21,042 bases of DNA from VFJL01 sp043721435 (GCA_043721435.1 JAYSQR010000060.1:1-21042); one strand, 5' to 3'. Positions 8,692-15,812 are shown, numbered from the stretch's first letter. The notes: a model not told the origin generated them from the sequence alone. Numbers and translations: made by a program.

Positions 8692-9171
8692 TTATTTCCC
8701 GGCTTTGCTGCGCAGCCGTGCGGCAATCAGGGGATGAACAAACTTGTCGGCATCGCCGCCCAGCAGAGCGATTTCCCGCACGATCGTGGCGGAAACAAAC
8801 ATGTACTGTTCCGATGGGGTCATGAACATGGTTTCAACATCGGGATACATGCTGCGGTTCATTCCTGCCATCTGAAATTCATATTCAAAATCGGAAACTG
8901 CGCGTAATCCGCGCAAGATTACCCGGGTATTTTGCTGCTGCAAGAATTCCATCAACAGACCAGAAAACGCTACTACCTCGACATTGGGGCAGTCTGCCAG
9001 TACCTGTTGCGCCATTTCTACCCGCTCAGCCAAGGTAAAAAATGGTTTTTTGCCACTGCTTGCCGCTACCGCCACCACCACCCGGTTGAACAGGCGCGCC
9101 GCGCGCCGAATCAAATCCTCGTGTCCGCGCGTGATGGGATCGAAAGTGCCAGGATAGATAGCTTTATCCAT
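8692..9171 (-). CDS. coaD: Phosphopantetheine adenylyltransferase
   Basis: Encodes 159 residues, the standard CoaD size. It catalyses the penultimate step of coenzyme A synthesis: ATP plus 4'-phosphopantetheine gives dephospho-CoA. The nucleotidyltransferase motif is in GTFDPITRGHEDL (T/HxGH type). Further conserved parts are LRGLRAVSDFEYEFQMAGMN and the C-terminal VSATIVREIALLGGD. Its ATG overlaps the rsmD stop by 8 bp, which suggests translational coupling. Confidence 0.98.
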   Translation of the reverse strand: MDKAIYPGTFDPITRGHEDLIRRAARLFNRVVVAVAASSGKKPFFTLAERVEMAQQVLADCPNVEVVAFSGLLMEFLQQQNTRVILRGLRAVSDFEYEFQMAGMNRSMYPDVETMFMTPSEQYMFVSATIVREIALLGGDADKFVHPLIAARLRSKAGK

Positions 9172-9712
9172 TTGTCTCCAATTTTAACAGTTGGTAGCTT
9201 ACCTTGCCTGCTCGTCCGCTACGCCAGACTCGCCATCCGGCAGCAGGTTGCGAAAGATTCCCGCCTTCTATATAGACTAGGCCATCCTTGGCAAGGTGCG
9301 GTGGGAGCAGAAGCAGCAACTCCGGCAACAGTTCCAGCCGGTAGGGTGGATCGAGAAAAATTACGTCAAACGCGCTCCAGTCGGAAGCAATGAATTTTAG
9401 TGCATCCATCGCCACCAGTTCTATTCGCTCCGCCCCGAGCCTTTGCGAGCTAGTCTGCAGTGCTTTCAATATCTTGGGGTCGGATTCCACCATCACTACT
9501 CGTGCTGCCCAGCGAGACGCGGCTTCAAAGCCCAGCGCCCCGCTACCCGCAAACAGATCAAGGCAGGTTTTGCCGCTCAAATCCTGTCCTAGCCAGTTGA
9601 ACAATGTTTCGCGTACCCGGTCAGGCGTGGGGCGCAAATCCGGGCTGTCAGGAAAAGCGATAACGCGGCTGCGCCATTCGCCGCCGATGATGCGAACTTT
9701 GTTTTGAATCAA
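9164..9712 (-). CDS. rsmD: 16S rRNA (guanine(966)-N2)-methyltransferase RsmD
   Basis: Encodes 182 residues. This SAM-dependent enzyme methylates G966 of 16S rRNA in the 30S subunit. Visible motifs: the N-terminal VRIIGGEWRSR, RPTPDRVRETLFNWLG, the SAM-binding DLFAGSGALGFE (52-63) and the catalytic DPPY (121-124). The start is a TTG at 9710-9712 with GGGG five bases upstream. No in-frame ATG precedes the conserved RIIGG motif, so TTG is the only reasonable start. It overlaps coaD by 8 bp. Confidence 0.97.
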   Translation of the reverse strand: MIQNKVRIIGGEWRSRVIAFPDSPDLRPTPDRVRETLFNWLGQDLSGKTCLDLFAGSGALGFEAASRWAARVVMVESDPKILKALQTSSQRLGAERIELVAMDALKFIASDWSAFDVIFLDPPYRLELLPELLLLLPPHLAKDGLVYIEGGNLSQPAAGWRVWRSGRAGKVSYQLLKLETNG

Positions 9713-9744
9713 GGAAACCCCGATACACGATGCTAAAGCTTAAA

Positions 9745-9857
9745 CCGCAGGGGACGCGAAGGACACAGAGGAATTCAGAATCAGACAAAATAAAAAACAG
9801 AATGTAATCCTATAAATCCTTTCTATTGCTTTTACTTTTTCTCCGCGTCCTCTGCGG
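9745..9857. repeat. Inverted pair of a GC-rich intergenic repeat between the M16 genes and rsmD
   Basis: The left arm CCGCAGGGGACGCGAAG (9745-9761) and the reverse complement of the right arm (9841-9857) agree at 15 of 17 positions. They enclose about 79 bp of AT-rich sequence. The CCGCAGAGGACGCGGAG-like unit belongs to a dispersed intergenic motif I recognise from many bacterial genomes. It falls in the only sizeable gap of this minus-strand gene block (9713-9869). A role in mRNA processing or folding is possible but not shown. Confidence 0.6.
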
Positions 9858-9869
9858 CGAATAACTTTA

Positions 9870-11180
9870 TTATTTTTCTTCCACTGCCCCTACTACCACC
9901 GTCACCATTCCTTCCGGTTTGATCCGGCGCTGAAAAGCCTCCTTGACCTGCGCTACAGTTACTCTGTCTATCGCTTTCACGTAGTCATCCAAATAGGTGA
10001 GAGGCAGATTGTAGAAACCAATCATGGAGAGGTAATCGATGATTTTCTTGTTGCTGTCCAGGCGTAGCGGAAAGCCACCGATAATATTTTGCTTGGCTGC
10101 GATCAGCTCTTTTTTCGTTGGGCCACCGGCAACGAAATCAGCCAACACCCGTTGCGTTAACCTGAGCGCCTCTTCTGACTGTTCCTTCTTGGTTTGCAGG
10201 CCGATCTCGAATGGACCTTCATGCCGGAGCGGAGAAAAACCGCTGTAAACGCTGTAGGCCAGCCCGCGTTTCTGACGGATTTCCTGCATCAGGCGCGAAA
10301 CGAACCCGCCGCCACCAAGTATGTAATTGCCAACAACCAGCGGGAAAAAATCAGGATCGTCGCGTCGCAACCCCGGGTAGGCTAGCAGGATATGGCTTTG
10401 GCTCGCAGGATGGGCGATTCTCCTGGTCTCTGCCGCTGGCGCTATCACTGGCGGCAAAACGATATCCGACTTGCCTTGTGGCAGATCCTTGGTCAGGGCT
10501 TCAGCGATGACCGCTGCTTCGGTACGACTCACATCGCCCATGATCGACACCACCGCACTGGCGGCACGATAGCGGGATTGATAGAGATCCACCAGATCCT
10601 TGCGTTGCAATAGCTCCAGGCTGGCGATCTCACCCGAACCGCGCAATCCATAGGGATGGCTGCCGTAGAGCATCTTCCTTAAGGTACGGCTGGCGATGTG
10701 ATCCGGTTTGGTGTCGGCCTCCTTCAGTCCGGTGATCACTCGCACCCGTTCCCGTTCCAGCACATCTTCAGGAAACTCGGGGTGCTGTATCACACGGCCG
10801 AGTATATCCAGTGCTTGCTTGCGCTCACGTTCACTACTCAGGGTTCGTAACGAAACGCCCGCGCGATCCTGATCGAAGCGGCTACCCAGCTCTGCGCCGA
10901 CATCGGCCAGCGCTTTGGCGATCTGGTCTTCGGACAGTCCGCCTGCACCCAGGTTGAGCAGTTGCAGGGTCAGGCCGGCGCGGCCGGAGGTTTCCGGCGT
11001 ATCGGAACTGCTGCCTGCGTCGAAATCCACGCTGATATCGAGTATCGGCAAATCGCGACTTTCGACAAAATACACCCAAGTGCCAGAGGATGTCTGCCAG
11101 AGCTGGATCGGTAGGGTAGCGAGTGCACCTTGGGAATAAACCGCCAGTAGCAGGATGAACAATAAACGTATCGCTTGCAT
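9870..11180 (-). CDS. M16 family peptidase-like protein lacking the zinc motif (inactive partner subunit)
   Basis: Encodes 436 residues with an N-terminal signal peptide (hydrophobic residues about 5-21, ending in GALA), so it is probably periplasmic. The fold is M16B: the N-terminal half includes FDAGSSSDTPETSGRAGLT and the C-terminal half has GGGGFVSRLMQEIRQKRGLAYSV, the family's conserved arginine/tyrosine region. The HxxEH zinc motif is absent; the matching segment reads RAGLTLQLLNLGAGG. It follows the catalytic homologue by 44 bp, so the pair is expected to form a heterodimer with one active and one chamber-completing subunit. The substrate is unknown. Confidence 0.9.
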   Translation of the reverse strand: MQAIRLLFILLLAVYSQGALATLPIQLWQTSSGTWVYFVESRDLPILDISVDFDAGSSSDTPETSGRAGLTLQLLNLGAGGLSEDQIAKALADVGAELGSRFDQDRAGVSLRTLSSERERKQALDILGRVIQHPEFPEDVLERERVRVITGLKEADTKPDHIASRTLRKMLYGSHPYGLRGSGEIASLELLQRKDLVDLYQSRYRAASAVVSIMGDVSRTEAAVIAEALTKDLPQGKSDIVLPPVIAPAAETRRIAHPASQSHILLAYPGLRRDDPDFFPLVVGNYILGGGGFVSRLMQEIRQKRGLAYSVYSGFSPLRHEGPFEIGLQTKKEQSEEALRLTQRVLADFVAGGPTKKELIAAKQNIIGGFPLRLDSNKKIIDYLSMIGFYNLPLTYLDDYVKAIDRVTVAQVKEAFQRRIKPEGMVTVVVGAVEEK

Positions 11181-11224
11181 CGAAAGTCTCTCTAAAGGGT
11201 TCTTGCGGGCTTACTCTTCGGTTC

Positions 11225-12634
11225 TTAATGCCGCAACCCACTGGGCGCAGTGGTGGGAAATTTTTGTTCCATTGGTTGCGGATCGAGCACCGCCACGGTC
11301 AGGCTGTCATCCTTCACATATTTTTTTGCCACGTCGCGCACTTGTTCGGCGGTGACAGCCTGCAGTTTCTTCACCATCGTCTCGAGGTCACGGTAAGACA
11401 GTCCGACACTTTCCAGCTGGCCGATCTGCATCGCCTGATAAAACATGGAGTCGAGCCTGAATACGTGACTGGCCACCACCTGCGCCTTGACGCGCGCGAG
11501 TTCCTCTTCGGTTACGCCGTCCAGCATGAGTTTTTCCATTTCGCCGCGCAAGGCAGTTTCCAGTTCTGCTGTGGTTTTCCCTTCACTGGGTGTGCCGTAG
11601 AGATAGAACATACCGGGGCCGCGCGCAGTGGAATCGTAACCTGCGCCTGTCGAGTTGGCGATGCGGCGCTCGCGCACCAGCTCCTTATTGAGCCGTGCGG
11701 ACTCGTTGCCATCCAGCACCCCTACCAGCATTTCCAGTGCATAGGGCTCCCAGTCGGTGCTGGCGTTGCGCAACACCGGTGCATGGTAGCCCATGGTCAG
11801 ATAAGGCAGTTTTGCCGGTGCTTTAACCATCACTCGCTTGATCCCGACTTGCGTTGGCTCAATCTGCGGTTTGCGCAGAGCCAAAGGTACCAGCGGACGT
11901 GGCTTGATTTCGCCATAATATTTTTGCGCCAGGGCAAATACTTCCTTCGGGTTGACGTCGCCCACCACCACCAGAACGGCATTATTGGGCGTGTACCAGC
12001 GGTCATACCATTCCTTCGCATCGCGCACACTCATGTTCTCCAGATCGTTCATCCAGCCGATAATCGGGCGCTGATAGGGGTGCGATTGATAGGCAGCAGC
12101 CATCATTTTCTCGTGCACCAGTGCATGAGGCTTGTCATCAGTGCGTAAGCGCCGCTCCTCCATTACCACCTGAATCTCTTTGGCGAACTCTTCTTTCGTC
12201 AGTATCAGATTGCGCATCCGGTCAGACTCCAGCTCCATCGCCAGCGGCAATCGGGATTTGTGCAACTGCTGGAAGTAGGCGGTGTAATCGCGTCCGGTGA
12301 ACGCATTCTCGCGTCCGCCTGCTGCGGCGATACGCCTGGAGAATTCGCCGCCAGGGACTTTCTTCGTACCCTTGAACATCATGTGTTCCAGCACATGGGC
12401 CACCCCGGTGGCGCCGTTCAGTTCATCAATGCTGCCTGCTTTGTACCAGATTTGCGAGATCACCACCGGCGAACGATGATCCTCCTTGACGATCAGTCTG
12501 AGGCCGTTGGCAAGCGTGTATTCGTGCGGATTGGCGAAAGCCTCGGATGAAACCGGGATAACCAGCGCGGCCAGCGCCATCACGGCAACCTGCAGACCGA
12601 GAGATAGAACAGAAGCACGGCGATCGGATCTCAT
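11225..12634 (-). CDS. M16 family zinc metallopeptidase (active subunit)
   Basis: Encodes 469 residues. A signal peptide covers about residues 12-34 (SSEAFA), placing the protein in the periplasm. The inverted zinc motif HVLEH is at residues 80-84 within GATGVAHVLEHMMFKGT, and the third zinc ligand is expected at the glutamates near 159-160 (QVVMEERR). The C-terminal half carries the second M16 domain (GNESARLNKELVRERRIANS). It is the first gene of the M16-M16-rsmD-coaD-fdx block and is divergent from ftsY across 75 bp. It resembles processing-peptidase-like enzymes; the substrate is unknown. Confidence 0.94.
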   Translation of the reverse strand: MRSDRRASVLSLGLQVAVMALAALVIPVSSEAFANPHEYTLANGLRLIVKEDHRSPVVISQIWYKAGSIDELNGATGVAHVLEHMMFKGTKKVPGGEFSRRIAAAGGRENAFTGRDYTAYFQQLHKSRLPLAMELESDRMRNLILTKEEFAKEIQVVMEERRLRTDDKPHALVHEKMMAAAYQSHPYQRPIIGWMNDLENMSVRDAKEWYDRWYTPNNAVLVVVGDVNPKEVFALAQKYYGEIKPRPLVPLALRKPQIEPTQVGIKRVMVKAPAKLPYLTMGYHAPVLRNASTDWEPYALEMLVGVLDGNESARLNKELVRERRIANSTGAGYDSTARGPGMFYLYGTPSEGKTTAELETALRGEMEKLMLDGVTEEELARVKAQVVASHVFRLDSMFYQAMQIGQLESVGLSYRDLETMVKKLQAVTAEQVRDVAKKYVKDDSLTVAVLDPQPMEQKFPTTAPSGLRH

Positions 12635-12709
12635 TTTTTAATAACCTAAGCTTGGGTAAACGGAATAAAATCGTGTCTTGTGAGTCATGGGGTGTGACAG
12701 CCTACCAGA

Positions 12710-13696
12710 ATGTTAAGTTTCTTCAAATCCAAAAATAGCCCCGCCTCCACTGAGGCCATGCCTGCCAATTGGGCAGCCAAGGTCAGACAGGGTCTTTCTC
12801 GCACGCGGGAGAACTTGGGCAAGCAGCTATCCGGACTGCTCGGCGGCGGCAAGATAGACGCATCTCTCTACGAGGAGCTGGAAACCATATTGCTCGCTGC
12901 TGATACCGGGGTGAATGCGACTGCCTGGCTGCTGGATGAGCTGCGCAGGCAAGTAAAACGCGATGGCCTGACCGATGCGACGCAACTGAAAGGGGCGCTG
13001 CAAGAAGCCCTGATCAGCCTGCTTGCCCCGCTGGCGCAGCCGCTTGACACTCATACCAACAAGCCCTTCATCATCATGCTGACGGGCGTGAACGGCGCGG
13101 GCAAAACTACTTCCATCGGCAAGCTCGCCAAATATTTTCAGTCTCAGGGAAAATCGGTGCTGCTTGCTGCCGGCGACACTTTTCGTGCCGCCGCGCGCGA
13201 GCAACTCATGGCCTGGGGCGAGCGCAACAACGTGGCTGTCATCGCCCAGGACAGCAGCGGCCAGCAAAAAGGCGATCCGGCAGCGGTGATATTCGATGCA
13301 ATCAACGCCGCCAAAGCGCGTGGCATAGACATCGTGCTGGCGGACACCGCCGGGCGGCTCGCCACCCAGTTGCACCTGATGGAGGAAATCAAGAAGGTCA
13401 AGCGCGTTATCGCCAAAGCCGAGCCAGGGGCGCCGCATGAAGTGCTGCTGGTGCTGGACGCCAACACCGGTCAGAACGCGGTCAATCAGGTGCAAGCCTT
13501 CGATGACGCGCTCGGCGTCACCGGCCTGATACTTACCAAGCTTGACGGCACCGCCAAGGGAGGCGTAATCGCCGCCATCGCCAGACAACGCCAGCAAAAC
13601 CTGCCATTGCCGATTCGTTTCCTCGGTGTGGGCGAAGGCGTGGATGATCTGCGACCATTCGATGCGCGGGAGTTTGTCGAAGCGTTATTTGATTGA
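12710..13696 (+). CDS. ftsY: Signal recognition particle receptor FtsY
   Basis: Encodes 328 residues. FtsY is the SRP GTPase receptor that docks ribosome-nascent chain complexes to the inner membrane. The N domain covers about residues 20-110. G-domain motifs: G1 GVNGAGKT (126-133), DTFRAAA (156-162), G3 DTAGR (212-216), G4 TKLDG (276-280) and the closing GVGEGVDDLRPF (306-317). The long acidic A domain of E. coli FtsY is missing; only about 20 residues precede the N domain, as in many bacteria. The ATG has only a weak ribosome binding site. Confidence 0.98.
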   Translation: MLSFFKSKNSPASTEAMPANWAAKVRQGLSRTRENLGKQLSGLLGGGKIDASLYEELETILLAADTGVNATAWLLDELRRQVKRDGLTDATQLKGALQEALISLLAPLAQPLDTHTNKPFIIMLTGVNGAGKTTSIGKLAKYFQSQGKSVLLAAGDTFRAAAREQLMAWGERNNVAVIAQDSSGQQKGDPAAVIFDAINAAKARGIDIVLADTAGRLATQLHLMEEIKKVKRVIAKAEPGAPHEVLLVLDANTGQNAVNQVQAFDDALGVTGLILTKLDGTAKGGVIAAIARQRQQNLPLPIRFLGVGEGVDDLRPFDAREFVEALFD

Positions 13697-13796
13697 GCGG
13701 CGAGTTGAATTCGAATAGACACCGTTTCGCGGCTGTGCCCGCTCGAAAATTTCGCTACACTGCCTGTATTGCAATTTTCTCGGGATGCCGCTCAAT
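13692..13796. repeat. 10-bp perfect inverted repeat bracketing the ftsY-distal spacer
   Basis: ATTGAGCGGC (13692-13701, overlapping the ftsY stop codon) is repeated in perfect inverted orientation as GCCGCTCAAT (13787-13796). Inside it, GCTCGAAAATT and AATTTTCTCGGG form a second, imperfect inverted pair. Folded as RNA this could be a long stem at the 3' end of the ftsY message. It marks the start of the accessory stretch. No U-tract follows, so a standard intrinsic terminator is not supported. Confidence 0.45.
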
Positions 13797-13820
13797 TCGC
13801 GACCCTGTTAGGGGTACGGT

Positions 13821-14138
13821 ATGGAATGGCTAATTGGCGTTGTCGTCGTTGGGTTCCTGTACTACCGTTTCGTTCTCGTCAAAAGCGGGAACCTCAAGTT
13901 TTGGAAGGTAGTAAACGACCATCCTGAAGAAACGTATTCCTTCTTCAAATGTAATGACTGCTTTGTGGTTTTCGATAGTGAGCCACCAGGCGGTTATCGG
14001 GCGAACTTACCATCGGGTGAATGGGATGGCCCATTCAAGTTACCTGTCCCGTCGAAAAACAGAGTTGTAACTATTTATGGTCGGTCACCGGAGTACCAGA
14101 CTGCCCAAGAAGATTTCATCAGGAGTATTCATGGCTAA
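13821..14138 (+). CDS. Small membrane-anchored hypothetical protein
   Basis: Encodes 105 residues. I do not recognise a named family. One hydrophobic helix spans residues 2-20 (EWLIGVVVVGFLYYRFVLV). A soluble part of about 85 residues follows, with aromatic residues, a CNDC pair (C44, C47) and several Pro/Gly turns. AGGGG at 13810-13814 gives a good ribosome binding site six bases before the ATG. The last 8 bp overlap the next gene's start, so the two look like a two-gene unit. No signal peptide cleavage site is evident. The function is unknown. Confidence 0.75.
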   Translation: MEWLIGVVVVGFLYYRFVLVKSGNLKFWKVVNDHPEETYSFFKCNDCFVVFDSEPPGGYRANLPSGEWDGPFKLPVPSKNRVVTIYGRSPEYQTAQEDFIRSIHG

Positions 14139-14493
14139 CTCAATGCCGCTATCGCTCATAATCGCGTGGGTCGTTTTTTTCGGCTTCTTAAACACACATC
14201 AACGCCATGCAATGCGTTTCGGTGGTGAATCGCGAGGCTATCTTCTCGCCCTTCAAGCCTCAGTGCTTCTTGGTTGCTTGGTCGGCCTTGGCCTCTTGGG
14301 TTATTACTTCACGCAGGTTGTGTGGTATTGGCCCATCGCATTGTTTGCGGTTGGCAGTTTGGCAGGGGGGCTTCTGTTTGGTGTGCTGGACGTAAAGATT
14401 GGGCAGATCGGCATGAGCATGCTTGCCTTTTTTGGCTGGCCTGCCTCAGCAGTCTGGGCCTTTGTCATCATTCATGGCCTACACCCCTCTTAA
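14131..14493 (+). CDS. Small polytopic membrane hypothetical protein
   Basis: Encodes 120 residues from the ATG at 14131. AGGAG lies at 14121-14125, five bases upstream, and this favours it over an earlier in-frame start at 14077. Hydrophobic segments at about residues 5-21, 37-59, 66-86 and 96-115 suggest four membrane helices joined by short loops; the first loop is basic and His-rich (NTHQRHAMR). It overlaps the preceding gene by 8 bp (ATGGCTAA), so coupling is likely. I do not recognise the family. Confidence 0.72.
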   Translation: MANSMPLSLIIAWVVFFGFLNTHQRHAMRFGGESRGYLLALQASVLLGCLVGLGLLGYYFTQVVWYWPIALFAVGSLAGGLLFGVLDVKIGQIGMSMLAFFGWPASAVWAFVIIHGLHPS

Positions 14494-14557
14494 GAAACGC
14501 ACGTTAAGTGATTGATTGTATGGAATATCAGAAATCGTTAATTCCACTGACATCACC

Positions 14558-14597
14558 GTGTTTCTTCTTTCAAGAAACACATTTCAACTAATTGAAA
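14558..14597. repeat. Two adjacent perfect hairpins
   Basis: GTGTTTCTT (14558-14566) and AAGAAACAC (14572-14580) form a 9-bp perfect stem with a CTTTC loop. One base later TTTCAA (14582-14587) and TTGAAA (14592-14597) form a 6-bp stem with a CTAA loop. Neither strand shows a following T-run, so a standard intrinsic terminator is not obvious. The pair lies in the 296-bp gap 14494-14789, just upstream of a RAYT-type remnant. It could be an element end, a recombination site or a processing signal. Confidence 0.6.
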
Positions 14598-14654
14598 GGT
14601 GACATATTTTTATGTGACATCCGGGATTGGCGTGAGTTGGCAGGTAAAGCAGGT

Positions 14655-14750
14655 AAAGGGGACGCACACCTCTATTTTCGACTACGAAACACTTTCCGCA
14701 TGCCCAGGCTTGCGCGAACTGAACAGCATTGGGGACGTACCTCTAATTCC
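14655..14750 (+). mobile_element. Internally deleted REP-associated transposase (RAYT/TnpREP) element remnant
   Basis: Two related boxes, AAAGGGGACGCACACCTCTA (14655-14674) and ATTGGGGACGTACCTCTAAT (14728-14747), flank a 45-base core. In the core an ATG at 14700 opens MPRLART, the typical first residues of REP-associated tyrosine transposases. The reading then passes straight into the right-hand box, so the transposase body (including its HUH and Tyr residues) is absent. GGGGAC-type boxes beside such genes are familiar. The call is by pattern recognition only. Confidence 0.6.
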
Positions 14751-14789
14751 ACAAGCTCAATGGCACTCGTGAACACCTGGGGACTTAAA

Positions 14790-14999
14790 ATGTCTAGCGA
14801 CACAATCTTCGTCTTTGCTGTTCTGATAGCTTGTGTAGTCGGGGTCGTCTATCTGGTGGCCCATGAGGGGCTGTCACCCTGGATAGCGTACTTCCTCGTC
14901 GTTGTTTTCGTCGTGGTTGCGATCGATTTCGCTCACAATGGTCCAAACAACTCGGGAAATGAAAGTGACGGCTCTGAACCAAGTTGCAGCCGATGCTAG
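14790..14999 (+). CDS. Possible small membrane protein, unrecognised
   Basis: A frame of 69 residues begins at ATG 14790, with a TGGGGA purine stretch shortly upstream. Two hydrophobic helices (about residues 5-23 and 30-46) are followed by a polar, Ser/Asn/Gly-rich tail ending in SCSRC. The same frame is open back to 14592, but that extension reads through the transposon remnant and is unlikely to be coding. Expression is uncertain. It could be a real small gene or a chance frame in decayed DNA. Confidence 0.4.
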   Translation: MSSDTIFVFAVLIACVVGVVYLVAHEGLSPWIAYFLVVVFVVVAIDFAHNGPNNSGNESDGSEPSCSRC

Positions 15000-15140
15000 T
15001 ATTCGATGGCGTCTACGTTGGGAAATAATGGCGACAATAGAGGAACAAAGGTTTTCGAAGCGTAGTTTATTTGATTTTCCGGAACGCTCGTTGAGGAACG
15101 TCAAATCATCGTGCAGGCGTGTCGGTTGGATCCGTGTGGG
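15000..15140. other. Spacer without a supported gene
   Basis: Between the 69-residue frame and the transposase fragment there is no reading frame with a recognisable domain, no tRNA-like fold and no clear terminator. It is probably further decayed insertion DNA. Confidence 0.5.
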
Positions 15141-15308
15141 TCAACTTGCATAGCCATTGTTGGCGAGCTTTTCGATGTTATGCGCCAGGCAGTATCGCTG
15201 CCACTACCCATCGACCTTGGTTTGCCCGCAGAGAGTGAACCGGTTCAGCCGCTTGCTGCGGCGGAGATTGCAAAATACCGGCTTCACCACCGCAAAGCGC
15301 ACCCTGCC
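15141..15308 (-). pseudogene. Decayed C-terminal fragment of an IS1182-type transposase
   Basis: Read on the minus strand, the segment gives GRVRFAVVKPVFCNLRRSKRL, continuing as NRFTLR. After a one-base frameshift near 15222-15229 it gives QTKVDG, a TAG stop (15204-15206), WQRYCLAHNIEKLANN and GYAS up to a natural TGA (15141-15143). This matches the C-terminal end of IS1182-like DDE transposases (VEPVFGN...KRLxRFTLRG...VDGQWxLYCLVHNIEK). The rest of the gene is missing. The fragment begins 14 bp beyond the fur stop. Family naming is from memory of the motif. Confidence 0.78.
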
Positions 15309-15321
15309 TTATCTTCTTTCT

Positions 15322-15750
15322 TTACGCCTTACGATACGGACAAGCCGTTTTAATGCAATCCGCATAGAGTGACAATGAGTGTTCATGGATGGTAAAGCCG
15401 CGATCTTTGGCGATTTTGGCCTGGCGTTTTTCGATTTCTGCGTCGTAAAATTCTTCCACTCGGCCACATTGCAGACACACCAGGTGGTCGTGGTGGTTGT
15501 CGCTGCTGAGTTCAAATACCGCCTTGCCGCTTTCAAAATGGTGGCGCTCCAGCAATCCTGCCTGTTCAAACTGTGTCAGCACCCGATAGACCGTGGCAAG
15601 GCCGATATCCTCACCTTCATTGATCAGTGCCTTGTAAACATCTTCCGCCGACAGATGCCGCACCGTGCTACTCTCGAACAGGCCAAGTATTCTCAGCCGC
15701 GGTAGCGTGGCCTTGAGGCCCATGGTTTTGAGGTCGTTTGGTTTGCTCAT
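15322..15750 (-). CDS. fur: Ferric uptake regulator Fur
   Basis: Encodes 142 residues from the ATG at 15748-15750 (MSKPNDLKTMGLKATLPRLR), which matches known Fur N-termini; a longer in-frame opening to 15846 would run into the bamE start and is not used. The winged-helix DNA-binding domain includes DIGLATVYRVLTQFEQAG. The metal sites show HHDH (86-89), CxxC (C92, C95), His122/His124 and C132/C137. Fur binds Fe2+ and represses iron uptake genes. It is divergent from bamE across 76 bp, a conserved betaproteobacterial arrangement. Confidence 0.97.
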   Translation of the reverse strand: MSKPNDLKTMGLKATLPRLRILGLFESSTVRHLSAEDVYKALINEGEDIGLATVYRVLTQFEQAGLLERHHFESGKAVFELSSDNHHDHLVCLQCGRVEEFYDAEIEKRQAKIAKDRGFTIHEHSLSLYADCIKTACPYRKA

Positions 15751-15783
15751 GGTTGTATCCGTCAAGTTTAAAATATTTGCTGT

Positions 15784-15812
15784 ATCATATAACGTTGGGT
15801 TTGTTTTGAAAA
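15784..15812 (-). promoter_or_regulatory. Candidate sigma70 promoter of fur
   Basis: On the minus strand TTTTCA (15807-15812), a 17-bp spacer and TATGAT (15784-15789) precede fur, leaving a leader of about 30 nt to the ATG at 15750. The -10 box matches 5 of 6 consensus bases and the -35 box about 4 of 6. I could not make out a convincing Fur box. Confidence 0.4.

Noticed and set aside
13697..13820. Integron attC site before the small membrane genes
   Set aside because: A near-match to the core site (GTTAGGG at 13808-13814) is present, but it breaks the GTTRRRY consensus at the last base and no paired RYYYAAC inverse core was found upstream. No integrase gene is in the window.
14592..14789. 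Longer version of the 69-residue membrane ORF starting at 14592
   Set aside because: The extra 66 residues read through the RAYT remnant and its repeat boxes, so the open frame there is most likely accidental.
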